Assembly: GCF_030816195.1 (NCBI RefSeq)
Contig: NZ_JAUSXS010000001.1
Location: 2,751,501 to 2,815,500, forward strand
Direction: 5' to 3'
Length of the DNA stretch: 64,000 bases
DNA from: Pseudomonas sp. W4I3
GTDB lineage: Bacteria; Pseudomonadota; Gammaproteobacteria; Pseudomonadales; Pseudomonadaceae
Below are positions 10,402 through 20,705 of this stretch, one piece after another. Position numbers and translations under genes: made by a program. Under the pieces are notes generated by a model. The model was not told the DNA's origin. It worked only from the letters and a program-made list of their open reading frames with translations, and did not search any database. Each line of letters opens with the position of its first letter. Positions within the stretch are counted from its first letter, which is position 1.

Positions 10402-10441
10402 GAAAAAACAAAACCCCCGGTCGGGGAGCCGACCGGGGGTT
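10402..10441 (-). terminator. Intrinsic terminator, probable attenuator of DAHP synthase
   Basis: A perfect 13-bp GC-rich stem (10412-10424 with 10429-10441, 4-base loop) is followed on the minus strand by a T-rich tract (TTTTGTTTTTT). It lies 51 bp after the stop of the leader peptide and some 240 bp before the DAHP synthase start, as expected for transcription attenuation. On the plus strand there is no T tract, so it acts only toward the synthase gene. Confidence 0.88.
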
Positions 10442-10491
10442 AGATTTCTCTGGCAGGCGACCCCTTGAGTAGTGGGCGCCGATTTCAGGTA

Positions 10492-10626
10492 TCAGGCGCG
10501 CCAGTGGCTAAACCAATACCCAAAATAAAAGCTGACCAGTGCGCTCGAACCGTTCACACGGGTAGCCGACACCGAGCGCGAAGCGCGGGCAGCGAGGCAG
10601 ACCTGAGTGTAGGTGAGTTGCAACAT
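10492..10626 (-). CDS. Aromatic-rich leader peptide upstream of DAHP synthase
   Basis: A 44-residue ORF with a GGAG site 7 bp before its ATG ends in FYFGYWFSHWRA: seven aromatic residues (three Phe, two Tyr, two Trp) within ten codons, just before the stop. This run (about 10530-10501) sits about 60 nt ahead of the intrinsic terminator. Ribosome stalling there when aromatic aminoacyl-tRNA is scarce could favour an alternative fold and read-through. Found by reading the minus strand; it is too short for routine gene calling. Confidence 0.75.
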   Translation of the reverse strand: MLQLTYTQVCLAARASRSVSATRVNGSSALVSFYFGYWFSHWRA

Positions 10627-10773
10627 GGTATGGCTCCAAATGATGGGGGGAGCTTACTAGAGCTGCGCGGGTAGATTCAATCAGTAATTTCTATTGCGCC
10701 GAGGGACTTACGGCTATGGGGTGAGTATGGATATGCTGACCCCTCCAGCCACAAAGATTGCCAGGACGCGACC

Positions 10774-11523
10774 ATGACTGCCTTGACCCTTGCTGCGGCG
10801 CAAAGCCTTTCCATTGCAGGCGATGTACCGGCCAATATCGCGCGGCATCGGGTGTTCATGCAGGCTGCGGCCGCACAGGGCGTGCAATTGCTGGTGTTTC
10901 CAGAGCTGTCACTGACCGGCTATGAGCCTGCGCTGGCAGCCGACTTGGCCATTGCCCCTGAATCGCCAGTGCTGACCCCGTTACGTGAGATGGCGCGCAA
11001 GCTGCGGTTGACGGCGGTGGTGGGTATGCCTGTGCGCTTGGCGCCAAAGGCGGACGTAATGATTGGCGCCTTGGTGCTCGGGGCTGACGGCTCATTGGCG
11101 GTCTACACCAAGCAGCATCTGCATCCGGGCGAAGAAGTTGCGTTTGCAGCGGGGCAGGGCGGTGCAGTGCTTGAATTAGGGAGTGATCGTATTGCGCTGG
11201 CCGTCTGCGCTGACTTTTCCCATGCCAGCCATCCGCGTCAAGCTGCGCTGGCAGGCGCCAATATCTACGCCGCCGGGGTATTGATCAGCGAGAGTGGCTA
11301 CGCAACGGACAGCGCGTTGCTCCAGCAGTACGCGGTCGAGCATCAGCTTCTGGTATTGATGGCGAACCACGGTGGCCCTTCGGGTGGCTGGGTCTGTGCT
11401 GGCCGCAGCGCGATATGGGCCGACGATGGCCGTTTGCTTGTGGCGGTACCCGGCGTCGGCGAAGCGCTGGCGATTGCCCGTCGCGATGGCGAGCGCTGGG
11501 TTGGGCACGTGGTGACTGTGTAA
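10774..11523 (+). CDS. Carbon-nitrogen hydrolase (nitrilase superfamily)
   Basis: 249-residue cytosolic amidase-like enzyme. The catalytic triad is visible: Glu44 in FPELSLTGY, Lys113 in TKQHLHPGE and Cys145 in AVCADFSH. The substrate cannot be assigned. The next gene, a GNAT acetyltransferase, starts one base after the stop codon, so the two are surely cotranscribed and may share an amide or amine substrate. Confidence 0.88.
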   Translation: MTALTLAAAQSLSIAGDVPANIARHRVFMQAAAAQGVQLLVFPELSLTGYEPALAADLAIAPESPVLTPLREMARKLRLTAVVGMPVRLAPKADVMIGALVLGADGSLAVYTKQHLHPGEEVAFAAGQGGAVLELGSDRIALAVCADFSHASHPRQAALAGANIYAAGVLISESGYATDSALLQQYAVEHQLLVLMANHGGPSGGWVCAGRSAIWADDGRLLVAVPGVGEALAIARRDGERWVGHVVTV

Positions 11524-11958
11524 ATGACCTTTCACCTACGCGCTGCGACGGACCAGGACCTGCCATTTGCACGAACCCTGACCCACCGGGCGATGGACCG
11601 CTATTACGTGCAAAACCGCTTGCTGTGGTCCAACGACGGTTTCGATATGGCCTGGGCGAGTCGGGAAAACTGGCTCATTTGCCATGACGACGAAGTGGCC
11701 GGCTTTATCAGCCTGAGTCGTGACAGTCACGCGCTCTACATCCGCGAGCTGCACATGCTCGAGGCCTTCCGCGGGCTCGGCGCGGGCAGTTGGGTGCTGG
11801 AGCAGATGGCACTCAAGGCGCAAGCTCAGGGCCTGTTGCGTTTGACAGTGTTCAAGGCTAACCCGGCCAAAAGCCTTTATCAGCGCAGCGGGTTCAGCGT
11901 TGTCGGAGAAGAGGACGGGTTCTGGCGGATGGAGCGCGTCTGCCGCGGCTCAAGCTAA
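11524..11958 (+). CDS. GNAT family N-acetyltransferase
   Basis: 144-residue acetyl-CoA-dependent acyltransferase. The acetyl-CoA binding loop is seen around residues 80-92 (FRGLGAGSWVLEQM), followed by the SLYQRSGFSVVGEE motif typical of the family C-terminus. The start codon directly follows the stop of the C-N hydrolase gene. The substrate is unknown. Confidence 0.85.
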   Translation: MTFHLRAATDQDLPFARTLTHRAMDRYYVQNRLLWSNDGFDMAWASRENWLICHDDEVAGFISLSRDSHALYIRELHMLEAFRGLGAGSWVLEQMALKAQAQGLLRLTVFKANPAKSLYQRSGFSVVGEEDGFWRMERVCRGSS

Positions 11959-11992
11959 AACATGCACGGGGTCCTAATTAGCGCATACTGGC

Positions 11993-12232
11993 TCAGGAGC
12001 CGACTTCCTGATCGTTGCTCTGGCCATCCGCCTCCGCAAGGATGATCCCCTCTTTCATGCCCAGAAGGACCGCTACCTTATGGGCCTCCCCACGCCGTCC
12101 CTTTTTGCGCCCAGCGAGCACTTGATAGGTGGTTGCCGGATCGACGCCATGTTCACGGGCGAACGCTTGAACGGACTTTCCTTGGTGTTCCAGCCAGGCC
12201 TTGGCTTGTGCGGCAGTACGGATTCCGGGCAT
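11993..12232 (-). CDS. Small HTH DNA-binding protein
   Basis: 79 residues with one helix-turn-helix (SVQAFAREHGVDPATTYQVLAG) and a basic stretch (RKKGRRGE). Similar small proteins occur in many Pseudomonas genomes, sometimes close to phage or pyocin genes, but no other phage gene is present here. It is divergent from the XRE regulator; a 13-bp palindrome lies between the two genes. Confidence 0.75.
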   Translation of the reverse strand: MPGIRTAAQAKAWLEHQGKSVQAFAREHGVDPATTYQVLAGRKKGRRGEAHKVAVLLGMKEGIILAEADGQSNDQEVGS

Positions 12233-12250
12233 AGTTCAAAACCGTTCAAT

Positions 12251-12263
12251 TTCGTTTAACGAA
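12251..12263. promoter_or_regulatory. Palindromic putative operator between divergent HTH genes
   Basis: TTCGTTTAACGAA: two perfect 6-bp arms around a central T. It lies 19 bp upstream of the ATG of the minus-strand HTH gene and 52 bp upstream of the XRE regulator start. A palindrome between divergent HTH genes is a natural operator candidate. Confidence 0.45.
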
Positions 12264-12314
12264 GAGATGAGTGTGTCACCTCTTGGGGTGTGCCAAATAG
12301 GATCATACATCCAA

Positions 12315-12680
12315 ATGAGTGGAATCGGTTCGCGTTTAAGGCAAGAAAGAGAGCGACTTGGCCTGTCGCAAAAAGTTTTTGGTGAAATCGGAGGCGTTGA
12401 AGCAAACGCACAAGGCAAATATGAAAGCGGCGGGCGGGCACCCAAGGCCGACTACCTGTCTCGCGTGGCCGAGAGAGGCGTGGACATTCTGTACGTATTG
12501 ACCGGGACTGCCACGCCGATTCAACTGGAGAATCTGAGCCAGCTTGAAGAGAAAGTGCTGGTTGACTACCGGGCGATGCTCAAGGAGGACCAGGACGCAA
12601 TCCGCCGCCTGACCTCGACATTGGCCGAGCATTCCCTTTCTCACAACGGAAAAACCAAACCGCAGTCGCAGGATTCCTGA
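12315..12680 (+). CDS. XRE family transcriptional regulator
   Basis: 121 residues. An N-terminal Cro/C1-type HTH (about 5-60: SRLRQERERLGLSQKVFGEI) is followed by a short C-terminal helical region. The start at 12315 gives the usual family N-terminus MSGIGSRLRQE; an in-frame ATG at 12267 with GAAGAG upstream is the alternative. Resembles prophage-type repressors. Likely self-regulated and controlling the divergent HTH gene. Confidence 0.82.
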   Translation: MSGIGSRLRQERERLGLSQKVFGEIGGVEANAQGKYESGGRAPKADYLSRVAERGVDILYVLTGTATPIQLENLSQLEEKVLVDYRAMLKEDQDAIRRLTSTLAEHSLSHNGKTKPQSQDS

Positions 12681-12831
12681 CCTTCTGCCCAGCAAATCCG
12701 GCCGTCCGACGTCTGATGGCCGCGTGCCGAGCGCTCAAACTCCACATATATGACGCTTGCGGCTAGGTCTGCACCGAGGTTTTTTGCTAAGGTGTCCGGC
12801 AACCTATAAGACCATATCGCGAGGTGTCTGC

Positions 12832-13473
12832 TTGATTAGGGTGCTAGTAGTCGATGACCATGATCTCGTTCGTACAGGCATTACACGAATGCTGGCTGAC
12901 ATCGACGGCCTGCAAGTAGTCGGCCAGGCCGAGTCTGGGGAGGAGTCGCTGATCAAGGCCCGGGAGTTGAAGCCCGATGTGGTGTTGATGGACGTCAAGA
13001 TGCCGGGGATCGGTGGCCTGGGCGCCACGACCAAATTATTGCGCAGCCATCCGGATATCAAGGTTGTGGTGGTGACGGTGTGCGAGGAAGATCCCTTTCC
13101 TACCCGTCTGCTGCAGGCGGGCGCCGCGGGTTACCTCACCAAAGGCGCCGGCCTGGCGGAAATGGTGCAAGCCATTCGCCTGGTATTTGCCGGCCAGCGC
13201 TATATCAGCCCGCAGATTGCCCAGCAGTTGGCCATCAAATCCTTCCAGCCCACCAGCGACTCGCCGTTTGACGCGCTGTCGGAGCGGGAAATCCAGATTG
13301 CCTTGATGATCGTGGGGTGCCAGAAGGTGCAGTCGATCTCCGACAAGCTGTGCCTGTCACCCAAGACCGTCAACACCTACCGCTATCGCATCTTCGAGAA
13401 GCTCGCCATCAGCAGTGATGTTGAATTGACCCTGCTCGCGGTGCGCCACGGCATGGTGGACGCCAGCGCCTGA
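12832..13473 (+). CDS. gacA: Response regulator GacA
   Basis: 213-residue response regulator of the GacS/GacA global system, which activates small RNAs that sequester RsmA/RsmE and so controls secondary metabolism and exoproducts. The receiver holds VDDHD and phospho-acceptor Asp54 in LMDVKMPG; the LuxR-type HTH ([28 protein letters not shown]) is C-terminal. The TTG start at 12832 with GAGGTG upstream is the usual Pseudomonas gacA start. Next to the phosphorylation loop the sequence reads [10 protein letters not shown], where I recall GGLEATRKLL in other Pseudomonas GacA (Gly64 and Thr67 here). uvrC starts two bases after the stop. Confidence 0.97.
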   Translation: MIRVLVVDDHDLVRTGITRMLADIDGLQVVGQAESGEESLIKARELKPDVVLMDVKMPGIGGLGATTKLLRSHPDIKVVVVTVCEEDPFPTRLLQAGAAGYLTKGAGLAEMVQAIRLVFAGQRYISPQIAQQLAIKSFQPTSDSPFDALSEREIQIALMIVGCQKVQSISDKLCLSPKTVNTYRYRIFEKLAISSDVELTLLAVRHGMVDASA

Positions 13474-13474
13474 C

Positions 13475-15298
<1,824 letters not shown>

Positions 15299-15330
15299 AA
15301 TGCCTTCTCACCTCGTAGCCAGTTGTGCCG

Positions 15331-15891
15331 ATGAATATCCCTAATCTGATCACCGTTCTACGCGTCCTGCTTATCCCGATTTTTATCCTGCTGTTCTATT
15401 TGCCGTATGAATGGAGCTATGCCGCGTCCAGTTCAGTATTCGCCTTCGCCGCCGCCACCGACTGGCTCGACGGCTACCTGGCGCGACGCCTGGAGCAAAG
15501 CACTCCGTTCGGCGCGTTCCTCGACCCGGTGGCCGACAAACTCATGGTCGCCGTGGCCCTGGTGCTGTTGGTGCAGGAACACGGCAACCTGTGGCTGACT
15601 TTGCCGGCCGCCGTGATCATCGGTCGCGAGATCGTCGTCTCGGCTTTGCGCGAATGGATGGCCGAAATCGGCGCCCGCGCCCACGTCGCCGTGTCGAACA
15701 TGGGCAAATGGAAAACCGCCGCGCAAATGCTCGCGCTGGTCATCCTGCTGGCCAACCCCTCGGACTTCTCGTTCTGGGTGCTCACCGGCTACGCTTTACT
15801 GCTCATCGCCGCGGGCCTGACGCTATGGTCCATGCTGCAATACCTGCGCGCCGCCTGGCCCCACTTGCGCACCACGGTGGAAAAGAAATAA
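15331..15891 (+). CDS. pgsA: CDP-diacylglycerol-glycerol-3-phosphate 3-phosphatidyltransferase
   Basis: 186-residue inner-membrane enzyme making phosphatidylglycerophosphate, the committed step to phosphatidylglycerol and cardiolipin. The CDP-alcohol phosphotransferase signature is present as DWLDGYLAR...[10 protein letters not shown]. Several hydrophobic helices are visible. The ATG at 15331 giving [11 protein letters not shown] is chosen over a GTG two codons upstream. Third gene of the gacA-uvrC-pgsA block. Confidence 0.96.
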   Translation: MNIPNLITVLRVLLIPIFILLFYLPYEWSYAASSSVFAFAAATDWLDGYLARRLEQSTPFGAFLDPVADKLMVAVALVLLVQEHGNLWLTLPAAVIIGREIVVSALREWMAEIGARAHVAVSNMGKWKTAAQMLALVILLANPSDFSFWVLTGYALLLIAAGLTLWSMLQYLRAAWPHLRTTVEKK

Positions 15892-15911
15892 AACTTTTTT
15901 GAATCAAGGGG

Positions 15912-15939
15912 TTGACGGGTGCCAAGGATTCTATAGAAT
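15912..15939 (+). promoter_or_regulatory. Promoter of tRNA-Gly
   Basis: TTGACG at 15912-15917 and TAGAAT at 15934-15939 with a 16-bp spacer form a good sigma-70 promoter 13 bp before the tRNA. Confidence 0.75.
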
Positions 15940-15951
15940 GCGCATCACCAA

Positions 15952-16027
<76 letters not shown>

Positions 16028-16073
16028 AATATAGATCTGCAAACATCCACTGGATTCTGGAGATCATCGAAAT

Positions 16074-16095
16074 AGACGCTTAGGCGTCTTTTTTC
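16074..16095 (+). terminator. Terminator after tRNA-Gly
   Basis: A 6-bp stem AGACGC/GCGTCT with a TTAG loop is followed by TTTTTTCG, 47 bp after the tRNA. Confidence 0.75.
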
Positions 16096-16251
16096 GTTTC
16101 TGCGGAAAATCACTGGAGTCCAGGGTGATCTGGTACGTTTAAGTATCGTTTTAGGTACTGTCTAACGGACAGACTCTAATCTGCGTTGTTGCTGGATTCT
16201 CCCAGGTCGCCAGAAAGCATCGGCAGCTGACTCTCTAACAGAGAGCTCACC

Positions 16252-16649
16252 ATGCCTCTCTCAAATATGGCAATTCGGCGCGCCCGACCTGCCGATAAAA
16301 ACTACACCATCGGCGATTTCACGGCTTGTCCTGATTGGTGACGGCTGCTGGCAAAAACGATGGGTGTTCCGTTTTTACTGGGCTGGCTGGCAAACCAACA
16401 TGTCCCTTGGCAACTACCCAGCGGTCAGCTTGAATCTACCGGCCATCCTCTGCGTCATTGAGCAGCGCCAAGCTTTCACCATGGCTGAAAATGCCGCATC
16501 TGGTTCAACCAACTTTTTCGTTATGCCCTGCTGAAAGTCGATGGTATGGAACTCAATCCTATGAAAACCGAACTGACGGAAGAAAAGTTGCGGCAGGCGC
16601 TGTTCGGCATGTCTGAGCCCGTTGTACCTGATGCAAAAGGAGGTGCCTG
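16252..16649 (+). pseudogene. Decayed P4-type tyrosine integrase relic
   Basis: Three frames joined by frameshifts spell parts of a P4-like integrase. MPLSNMAIRRARPADK (from 16252) matches the N-terminal DUF4102 arm-binding start. KRWVFRFYWAGWQTNMSLG then NYPAVSL (16349 on) continues that domain. AILCVIEQRQAFTMAEN and, in another frame, WFNQLFRYALLKVDGMEL match the core-binding region. The catalytic domain is missing; the last piece (LTEEKLRQALFGMSEPV, ending at 16649) is not integrase-like to my eye. It starts 224 bp from the tRNA-Gly 3' end, so this is the scar of an element once integrated there. Confidence 0.75.
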
Positions 16650-16703
16650 ATGGCTCTGACAGATAGAGCGATCAAGCAAGCTGAATCGCTCCGGGTCCCG
16701 TAG
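16650..16703 (+). pseudogene. Second integrase start, truncated after 17 codons
   Basis: An ATG overlapping the previous stop (TGATG) begins MALTDRAIKQA, the common opening of P4-type integrases, but a TAG follows six codons later. It may be a second relic or a rearranged copy. The rest of 16028-16744 shows no gene. Confidence 0.5.
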
Positions 16704-16744
16704 ACACCTCTTTGCCTTATTCGTGAGTCCAACAATAAGGGTTG

Positions 16745-18232
16745 TCAGTAGCGAATCATCACCGACTTCAGCTCCGTGTAATCATCGATGAAGGCACTGC
16801 CGAACTCCCGGCCTATCCCCGAGGACTTGTTGCCGCCAAAAGGCACCGCCGGGTCCAGCATCGTGTGCATGTTCACCCACACCGTGCCGGCCTCGATAGC
16901 GGGCACCATGCGCAAGGCTTTGCTGAGGTCGTTGGTCCACAGGCTGGCGCTCAAGCCGTAGGGTGTGTTGTTCATCAAGGTCAGCAGTTCTTCTTCGCTG
17001 TCGTACGGGAAGAACGTGGCAATAGGGCCGAAGGTCTCTTCGTTGAGCAGGGTGTCGTTGACGCTGTTGGCGAGGATGATCGTCGGCTCGACGTAACAGC
17101 CAGGACGGTCGATCAGGTTGCCACCGTGAATGATGGTGTTGTTTTCGGCGCGGGCCTTGGCGAAGAACTCGCCGAGTTTGAGTTGGTGCTGGCGGTTGGT
17201 GACCGGGCCGAATTCGGTTCGCTCATCCAGGGGCGAGCCGATGTTCAGGGTGCTCAGGCGCTTGGCCAGTTTGTCCATGACTGTTTCGATCTGCGAACGA
17301 TGCACAAAGAAGCGTTCGGCCGCGGCGCAGATCTGCCCGGAATGCAAAAAGCCCGCTTCGATGATGCCGTTGACGGCCTTGTCCAGGTCCACGTCGCGCA
17401 GAAACCCGGCCGAGTTTTTTCCGCCAAGCTCAAGAGTGGTCCGGGTCAGCCCGGCGCCCATGGCGCTCCGGCCCACCGCAATCCCGGTCGGCACGGAGCC
17501 TGTGAACGACACCTTGTCGGTGCCGGGGTGTTCGATCAGGCCTTTACCTACGCTGCCGCCGCCGGTCAATACGTTCAACGCACCGGCGGGGAGGCCGGCG
17601 TCAATCGCCAGTTCGGCGATGCGCAGAATGGTCAGCGGCGTGAACTCACTGGGCTTGATGATGATGCTGCAACCGGTCACCAGTGCCGAAGCGAGTTTCC
17701 AGATGGCGATCATGGTCGAAAAATTCCACGGTACGATGCCAACCACCACCCCGACTGGCTCGCGCAGGGTGAACGCGGTGTAGCGCTCGCCGGCGAATGA
17801 TGGCAGCGACGGAGTGATAGTCTGGCCGCTGATCTTGGTGGCCCAGCCGGCGTAGTAGCGCAGGAAGTGGGCGGCTTGGTCGACTTCGAAAGCACGGGAA
17901 ATCTGGATGATCTTGCCCGACTGACAGGTTTCGATCTGTGCCAGTTCTTCGCGGTGTTGCTCCAGCAGGTCGGCCAGCTTGAGCAGTACGTTGCCGCGCA
18001 CCGCCGGTGCGACCTGCGACCACTGCTTGAAGCCTCGGCTCGCCGACGCCACAGCCGCGTCAATGTCGGCCGGGTTGGCGTCGACGACGTCGGCGATGAT
18101 TTGGCCGGTCGCCGGGTTGATCACCTCCAACCGGTGGTTGGAATGGCTCTCGACGTAGCCACCGTCAATGAACAACGTGTGGGCTCGACGCAGGAAGGTT
18201 TCAACTTGGGGCAGCAGTGGAGTATCGCTCAT
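16745..18232 (-). CDS. Phenylacetaldehyde-type aldehyde dehydrogenase (FeaB/StyD-like)
   Basis: 495-residue NAD-dependent aldehyde dehydrogenase. Motifs: PWNFSTMIAIWKLA, FTGSVPTG, the ELGGKN glutamate and the cysteine motif GQICAAAERF. Overall it is closest in memory to phenylacetaldehyde dehydrogenases. With FeaR and a 4-hydroxyphenylacetate hydroxylase nearby, the likely reaction is 4-hydroxyphenylacetaldehyde to 4-hydroxyphenylacetate. The ATG at 18232 has AGGAAAA upstream; the longer frame adds an unlikely N-terminus. Divergent from the hydroxylase genes across a 260-bp promoter region. Confidence 0.88.
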   Translation of the reverse strand: MSDTPLLPQVETFLRRAHTLFIDGGYVESHSNHRLEVINPATGQIIADVVDANPADIDAAVASASRGFKQWSQVAPAVRGNVLLKLADLLEQHREELAQIETCQSGKIIQISRAFEVDQAAHFLRYYAGWATKISGQTITPSLPSFAGERYTAFTLREPVGVVVGIVPWNFSTMIAIWKLASALVTGCSIIIKPSEFTPLTILRIAELAIDAGLPAGALNVLTGGGSVGKGLIEHPGTDKVSFTGSVPTGIAVGRSAMGAGLTRTTLELGGKNSAGFLRDVDLDKAVNGIIEAGFLHSGQICAAAERFFVHRSQIETVMDKLAKRLSTLNIGSPLDERTEFGPVTNRQHQLKLGEFFAKARAENNTIIHGGNLIDRPGCYVEPTIILANSVNDTLLNEETFGPIATFFPYDSEEELLTLMNNTPYGLSASLWTNDLSKALRMVPAIEAGTVWVNMHTMLDPAVPFGGNKSSGIGREFGSAFIDDYTELKSVMIRY

Positions 18233-18494
18233 GGAATTTTCCTGGTGGCAGACTTTGAAAAGCCCGAGGTTAATCCCAGTGGCCGGAACGGGCTTGACTG
18301 TGGCTGCCGAGTGGCATGTCTGTGCCTGCCAACGCCTGCGCACGACGAATCAGCCTGAGCGGTTGAAAAGTACAATCTTGACTCTGGAAGGTGCATGTCC
18401 TGCCAGGAAGGCTCGCTCCATACTGGTCCTGCATTCGGCGCTACGCCTCGTTTTTTGGCAGTGCCCGGACATCCAATAATAAGCAGGGCCATCC

Positions 18495-19664
18495 ATGAAA
18501 AAGCCAAACCCGCTCCTTGAAGACCTCAAGTCCATCCTGCCGACCATCGCTGCAAATGCCTTCGTGGCCGAGCAGGACCGCAAGGTGCCCGCCGAGAATA
18601 TTGCGCTGCTCAAAAGCATCGGCATGCACCGTGTGTTTCAGCCGAAAGTGTTCGGCGGCATGGAATTGTCGCTGCCGCAGTTTGCCGACTGCATCGCGTT
18701 GCTCGCCGGGGCCTGCGCCAGCACGGCCTGGGCCATGAGCCTGTTGTGTACACATAGCCATCAATTGGCACTGTTCTCGGCCCAACTCCAGCAGGAGGTC
18801 TGGGGTACTGACCCGGATGCTACTGCGAGCAGCAGCATCGCGCCGTTCGGGCGCACCGAGGAAGCAGAGGGCGGCGTGTTGTTCAGCGGTGAAATGGGCT
18901 GGAGCAGCGGCTGTGATCACGCCGAGTGGGCCATCGTGGGTTTCCGCCGCAGCAATGCTCAGGGCCCCCAGGATTACTGCTTCGCGGTGCTGCCGCGCAG
19001 CGACTACCAGATTCGCGATGACTGGTTTGCCGCCGGCATGAAAGGCAGCGGCACCAAGACCTTGATCATCGACAAGGCCTGGGTGCCGGAGCACCGCATC
19101 CAGAAAGCCAAGGACATGATGGAAGGCAAGTCCGCAGGCTTCGGGCTGTACCCCGACAGCAAGATTTTCTATTCACCGTATCGGCCTTACTTTGCCAGTG
19201 GCTTTTCCACCGTCAGCCTGGGCGTCGCCGAGCGAATGCTCGCGGTGTTTCGCGAAAAAACCAAGACCCGCGTTCGCGCCTATACCGGGGCGGCGGTCGG
19301 TGCCGCGACCCCGGCGTTGATGCGCCTGGCCGAGTCGACTCACCAAGTTGCCGCCGCGCGCGCCTTCCTCGAAAAAACCTGGGACGAACACGCCCAACAC
19401 AGTGAACAGCAGCGTTACCCAAGCCGCGAAACCCTGGCGTTCTGGCGCACCAACCAGGCCTACGCAACCAAAATGTGCATCCAGGCGGTGGACCGTCTGT
19501 TCGAAGCCGCCGGCGGCAATGCCTGGTTTGAGCACAACGAGATGCAGCGCTTGTTCCGCGACTCGCACATGACCGGCGCCCATGCCTATACCGACTACGA
19601 CGTCTGTGCACAGATCCTCGGCCGCGAGTTGATGGGGCTGGAGCCCGATCCGAGCATGATCTGA
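18495..19664 (+). CDS. 4-hydroxyphenylacetate 3-hydroxylase, oxygenase component (C2 type)
   Basis: 389-residue flavin-dependent monooxygenase with the acyl-CoA-dehydrogenase fold (group D), like the C2 component of the Acinetobacter p-hydroxyphenylacetate hydroxylase. Seen: N-terminal helical domain, SGEMGWSSGCDHAEW in the middle beta domain, GMKGSGTKTL, and the C-terminal AAGGNAWFEHNEMQRLFRD. It would ortho-hydroxylate 4-hydroxyphenylacetate to 3,4-dihydroxyphenylacetate using reduced FMN from the next gene's product. The downstream reductase with a MarR-like tail strongly supports this. It is not of the HpaB type found in E. coli. Confidence 0.85.
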   Translation: MKKPNPLLEDLKSILPTIAANAFVAEQDRKVPAENIALLKSIGMHRVFQPKVFGGMELSLPQFADCIALLAGACASTAWAMSLLCTHSHQLALFSAQLQQEVWGTDPDATASSSIAPFGRTEEAEGGVLFSGEMGWSSGCDHAEWAIVGFRRSNAQGPQDYCFAVLPRSDYQIRDDWFAAGMKGSGTKTLIIDKAWVPEHRIQKAKDMMEGKSAGFGLYPDSKIFYSPYRPYFASGFSTVSLGVAERMLAVFREKTKTRVRAYTGAAVGAATPALMRLAESTHQVAAARAFLEKTWDEHAQHSEQQRYPSRETLAFWRTNQAYATKMCIQAVDRLFEAAGGNAWFEHNEMQRLFRDSHMTGAHAYTDYDVCAQILGRELMGLEPDPSMI

Positions 19665-19720
19665 ACGCGCTTTTGAAAACAACAATCAGGGCTGCGCTTG
19701 ACGCAACCCGGGAGTCTTGC

Positions 19721-20653
19721 ATGTCTGAATCGACCTTCGACCCACGCGCCTTTCGCCGGGCCCTGGGCAACTTTGCCACGGGCGTAACCGTGGTCACCGC
19801 CGCCGACGCCTCCGGCCGCAAGGTGGGCGTTACCGCCAACAGCTTCAACTCGGTGTCCCTGGACCCACCGCTGGTGCTGTGGAGCATCGACAAACGCTCC
19901 AGCAGCCACGGGGTATTCGAGGAGGCCAGCCACTTCGCGGTCAACGTGCTGGCGGCGGACCAGATTGAGCTCTCGAACAATTTTGCCCGGCCCAATGACG
20001 ACCGCTTCGCCGGGATCGCCTATGAACCGGGGGAGGGCGGGGCGCCGGTGTTCGCCGATTGTTCGGCACGTTTTCACTGTGAAAAATACATGCAGGTGGA
20101 CGGCGGCGATCACTGGATCATGATCGGCAAGGTGGTGGCCTTCGACGATTTCGGTCGCTTGCCGCTGCTTTACCATCAGGGCGCCTACTCCATGGTCCTG
20201 CCCCATACGCGCATGACCAAGCGTGCCGAAAGCCAACCGCCGAGCAGCCACTTCCAGGGGCGCTTGAGCCATAACCTGTATTACCTGATGACCCAGGCGG
20301 TACGCGCCTACCAGTCCAGCTACCAGCCCCGGCAACTGTCCACCGGCCTGCGCACCAACGAGGCGCGGATGCTGATGGTGTTGGAGAGCGACGCCTGCCT
20401 CAGCGCCAGCGACTTGCTGCGGGAAGTGGCGATGCCGGTGCGGGAAATTGATGACGCCGTGGCCAACCTCAAGCGCAAGGGGCTGGTCGACGACGATGAA
20501 CACGGCGTGCGCCTGACCGCTGCGGGTATTGAACAGACCGAGGATCTTTGGGCCATTGCCCGGGAACAGCAGGATAAGGTGTTCGCCGCGTTCAGCCAGG
20601 ATCAGATCGAAACCTTCAAAACGGTGTTGAAGCAACTGATCAGCCACTGCTGA
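19721..20653 (+). CDS. 4-hydroxyphenylacetate 3-hydroxylase, flavin reductase component (C1 type)
   Basis: 310 residues: an N-terminal flavin reductase domain (about 5-165: RRALGNFATGVTVVTA, TANSFNSVSLDPPLV) and a C-terminal winged-helix MarR-like domain (about 185-305). In the Acinetobacter C1 protein this extra domain is autoinhibitory and lets 4-hydroxyphenylacetate stimulate FMN reduction. The ATG at 19721 has GGGAG upstream. Same operon as the C2 oxygenase; an intrinsic terminator follows the stop. Confidence 0.88.
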   Translation: MSESTFDPRAFRRALGNFATGVTVVTAADASGRKVGVTANSFNSVSLDPPLVLWSIDKRSSSHGVFEEASHFAVNVLAADQIELSNNFARPNDDRFAGIAYEPGEGGAPVFADCSARFHCEKYMQVDGGDHWIMIGKVVAFDDFGRLPLLYHQGAYSMVLPHTRMTKRAESQPPSSHFQGRLSHNLYYLMTQAVRAYQSSYQPRQLSTGLRTNEARMLMVLESDACLSASDLLREVAMPVREIDDAVANLKRKGLVDDDEHGVRLTAAGIEQTEDLWAIAREQQDKVFAAFSQDQIETFKTVLKQLISHC

Positions 20654-20661
20654 TTGCTCAA

Positions 20662-20696
20662 AATCCGATGCCGGCAACCGGCATCGGATTTTTTTT
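20662..20696 (+). terminator. Intrinsic terminator after the hydroxylase operon
   Basis: Perfect 13-bp stem (20662-20674/20678-20690) with a CAA loop, followed by a T tract. It starts 8 bp after the reductase stop codon. Confidence 0.95.
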
Positions 20697-20705
20697 GCGT
20701 CACGC

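Noticed and set aside
18308-18324. Sigma-54 promoter (GG-N10-GC) before the hydroxylase operon
   Set aside because: TGGCATGTCTGTGCC has the GG and GC one base too close.
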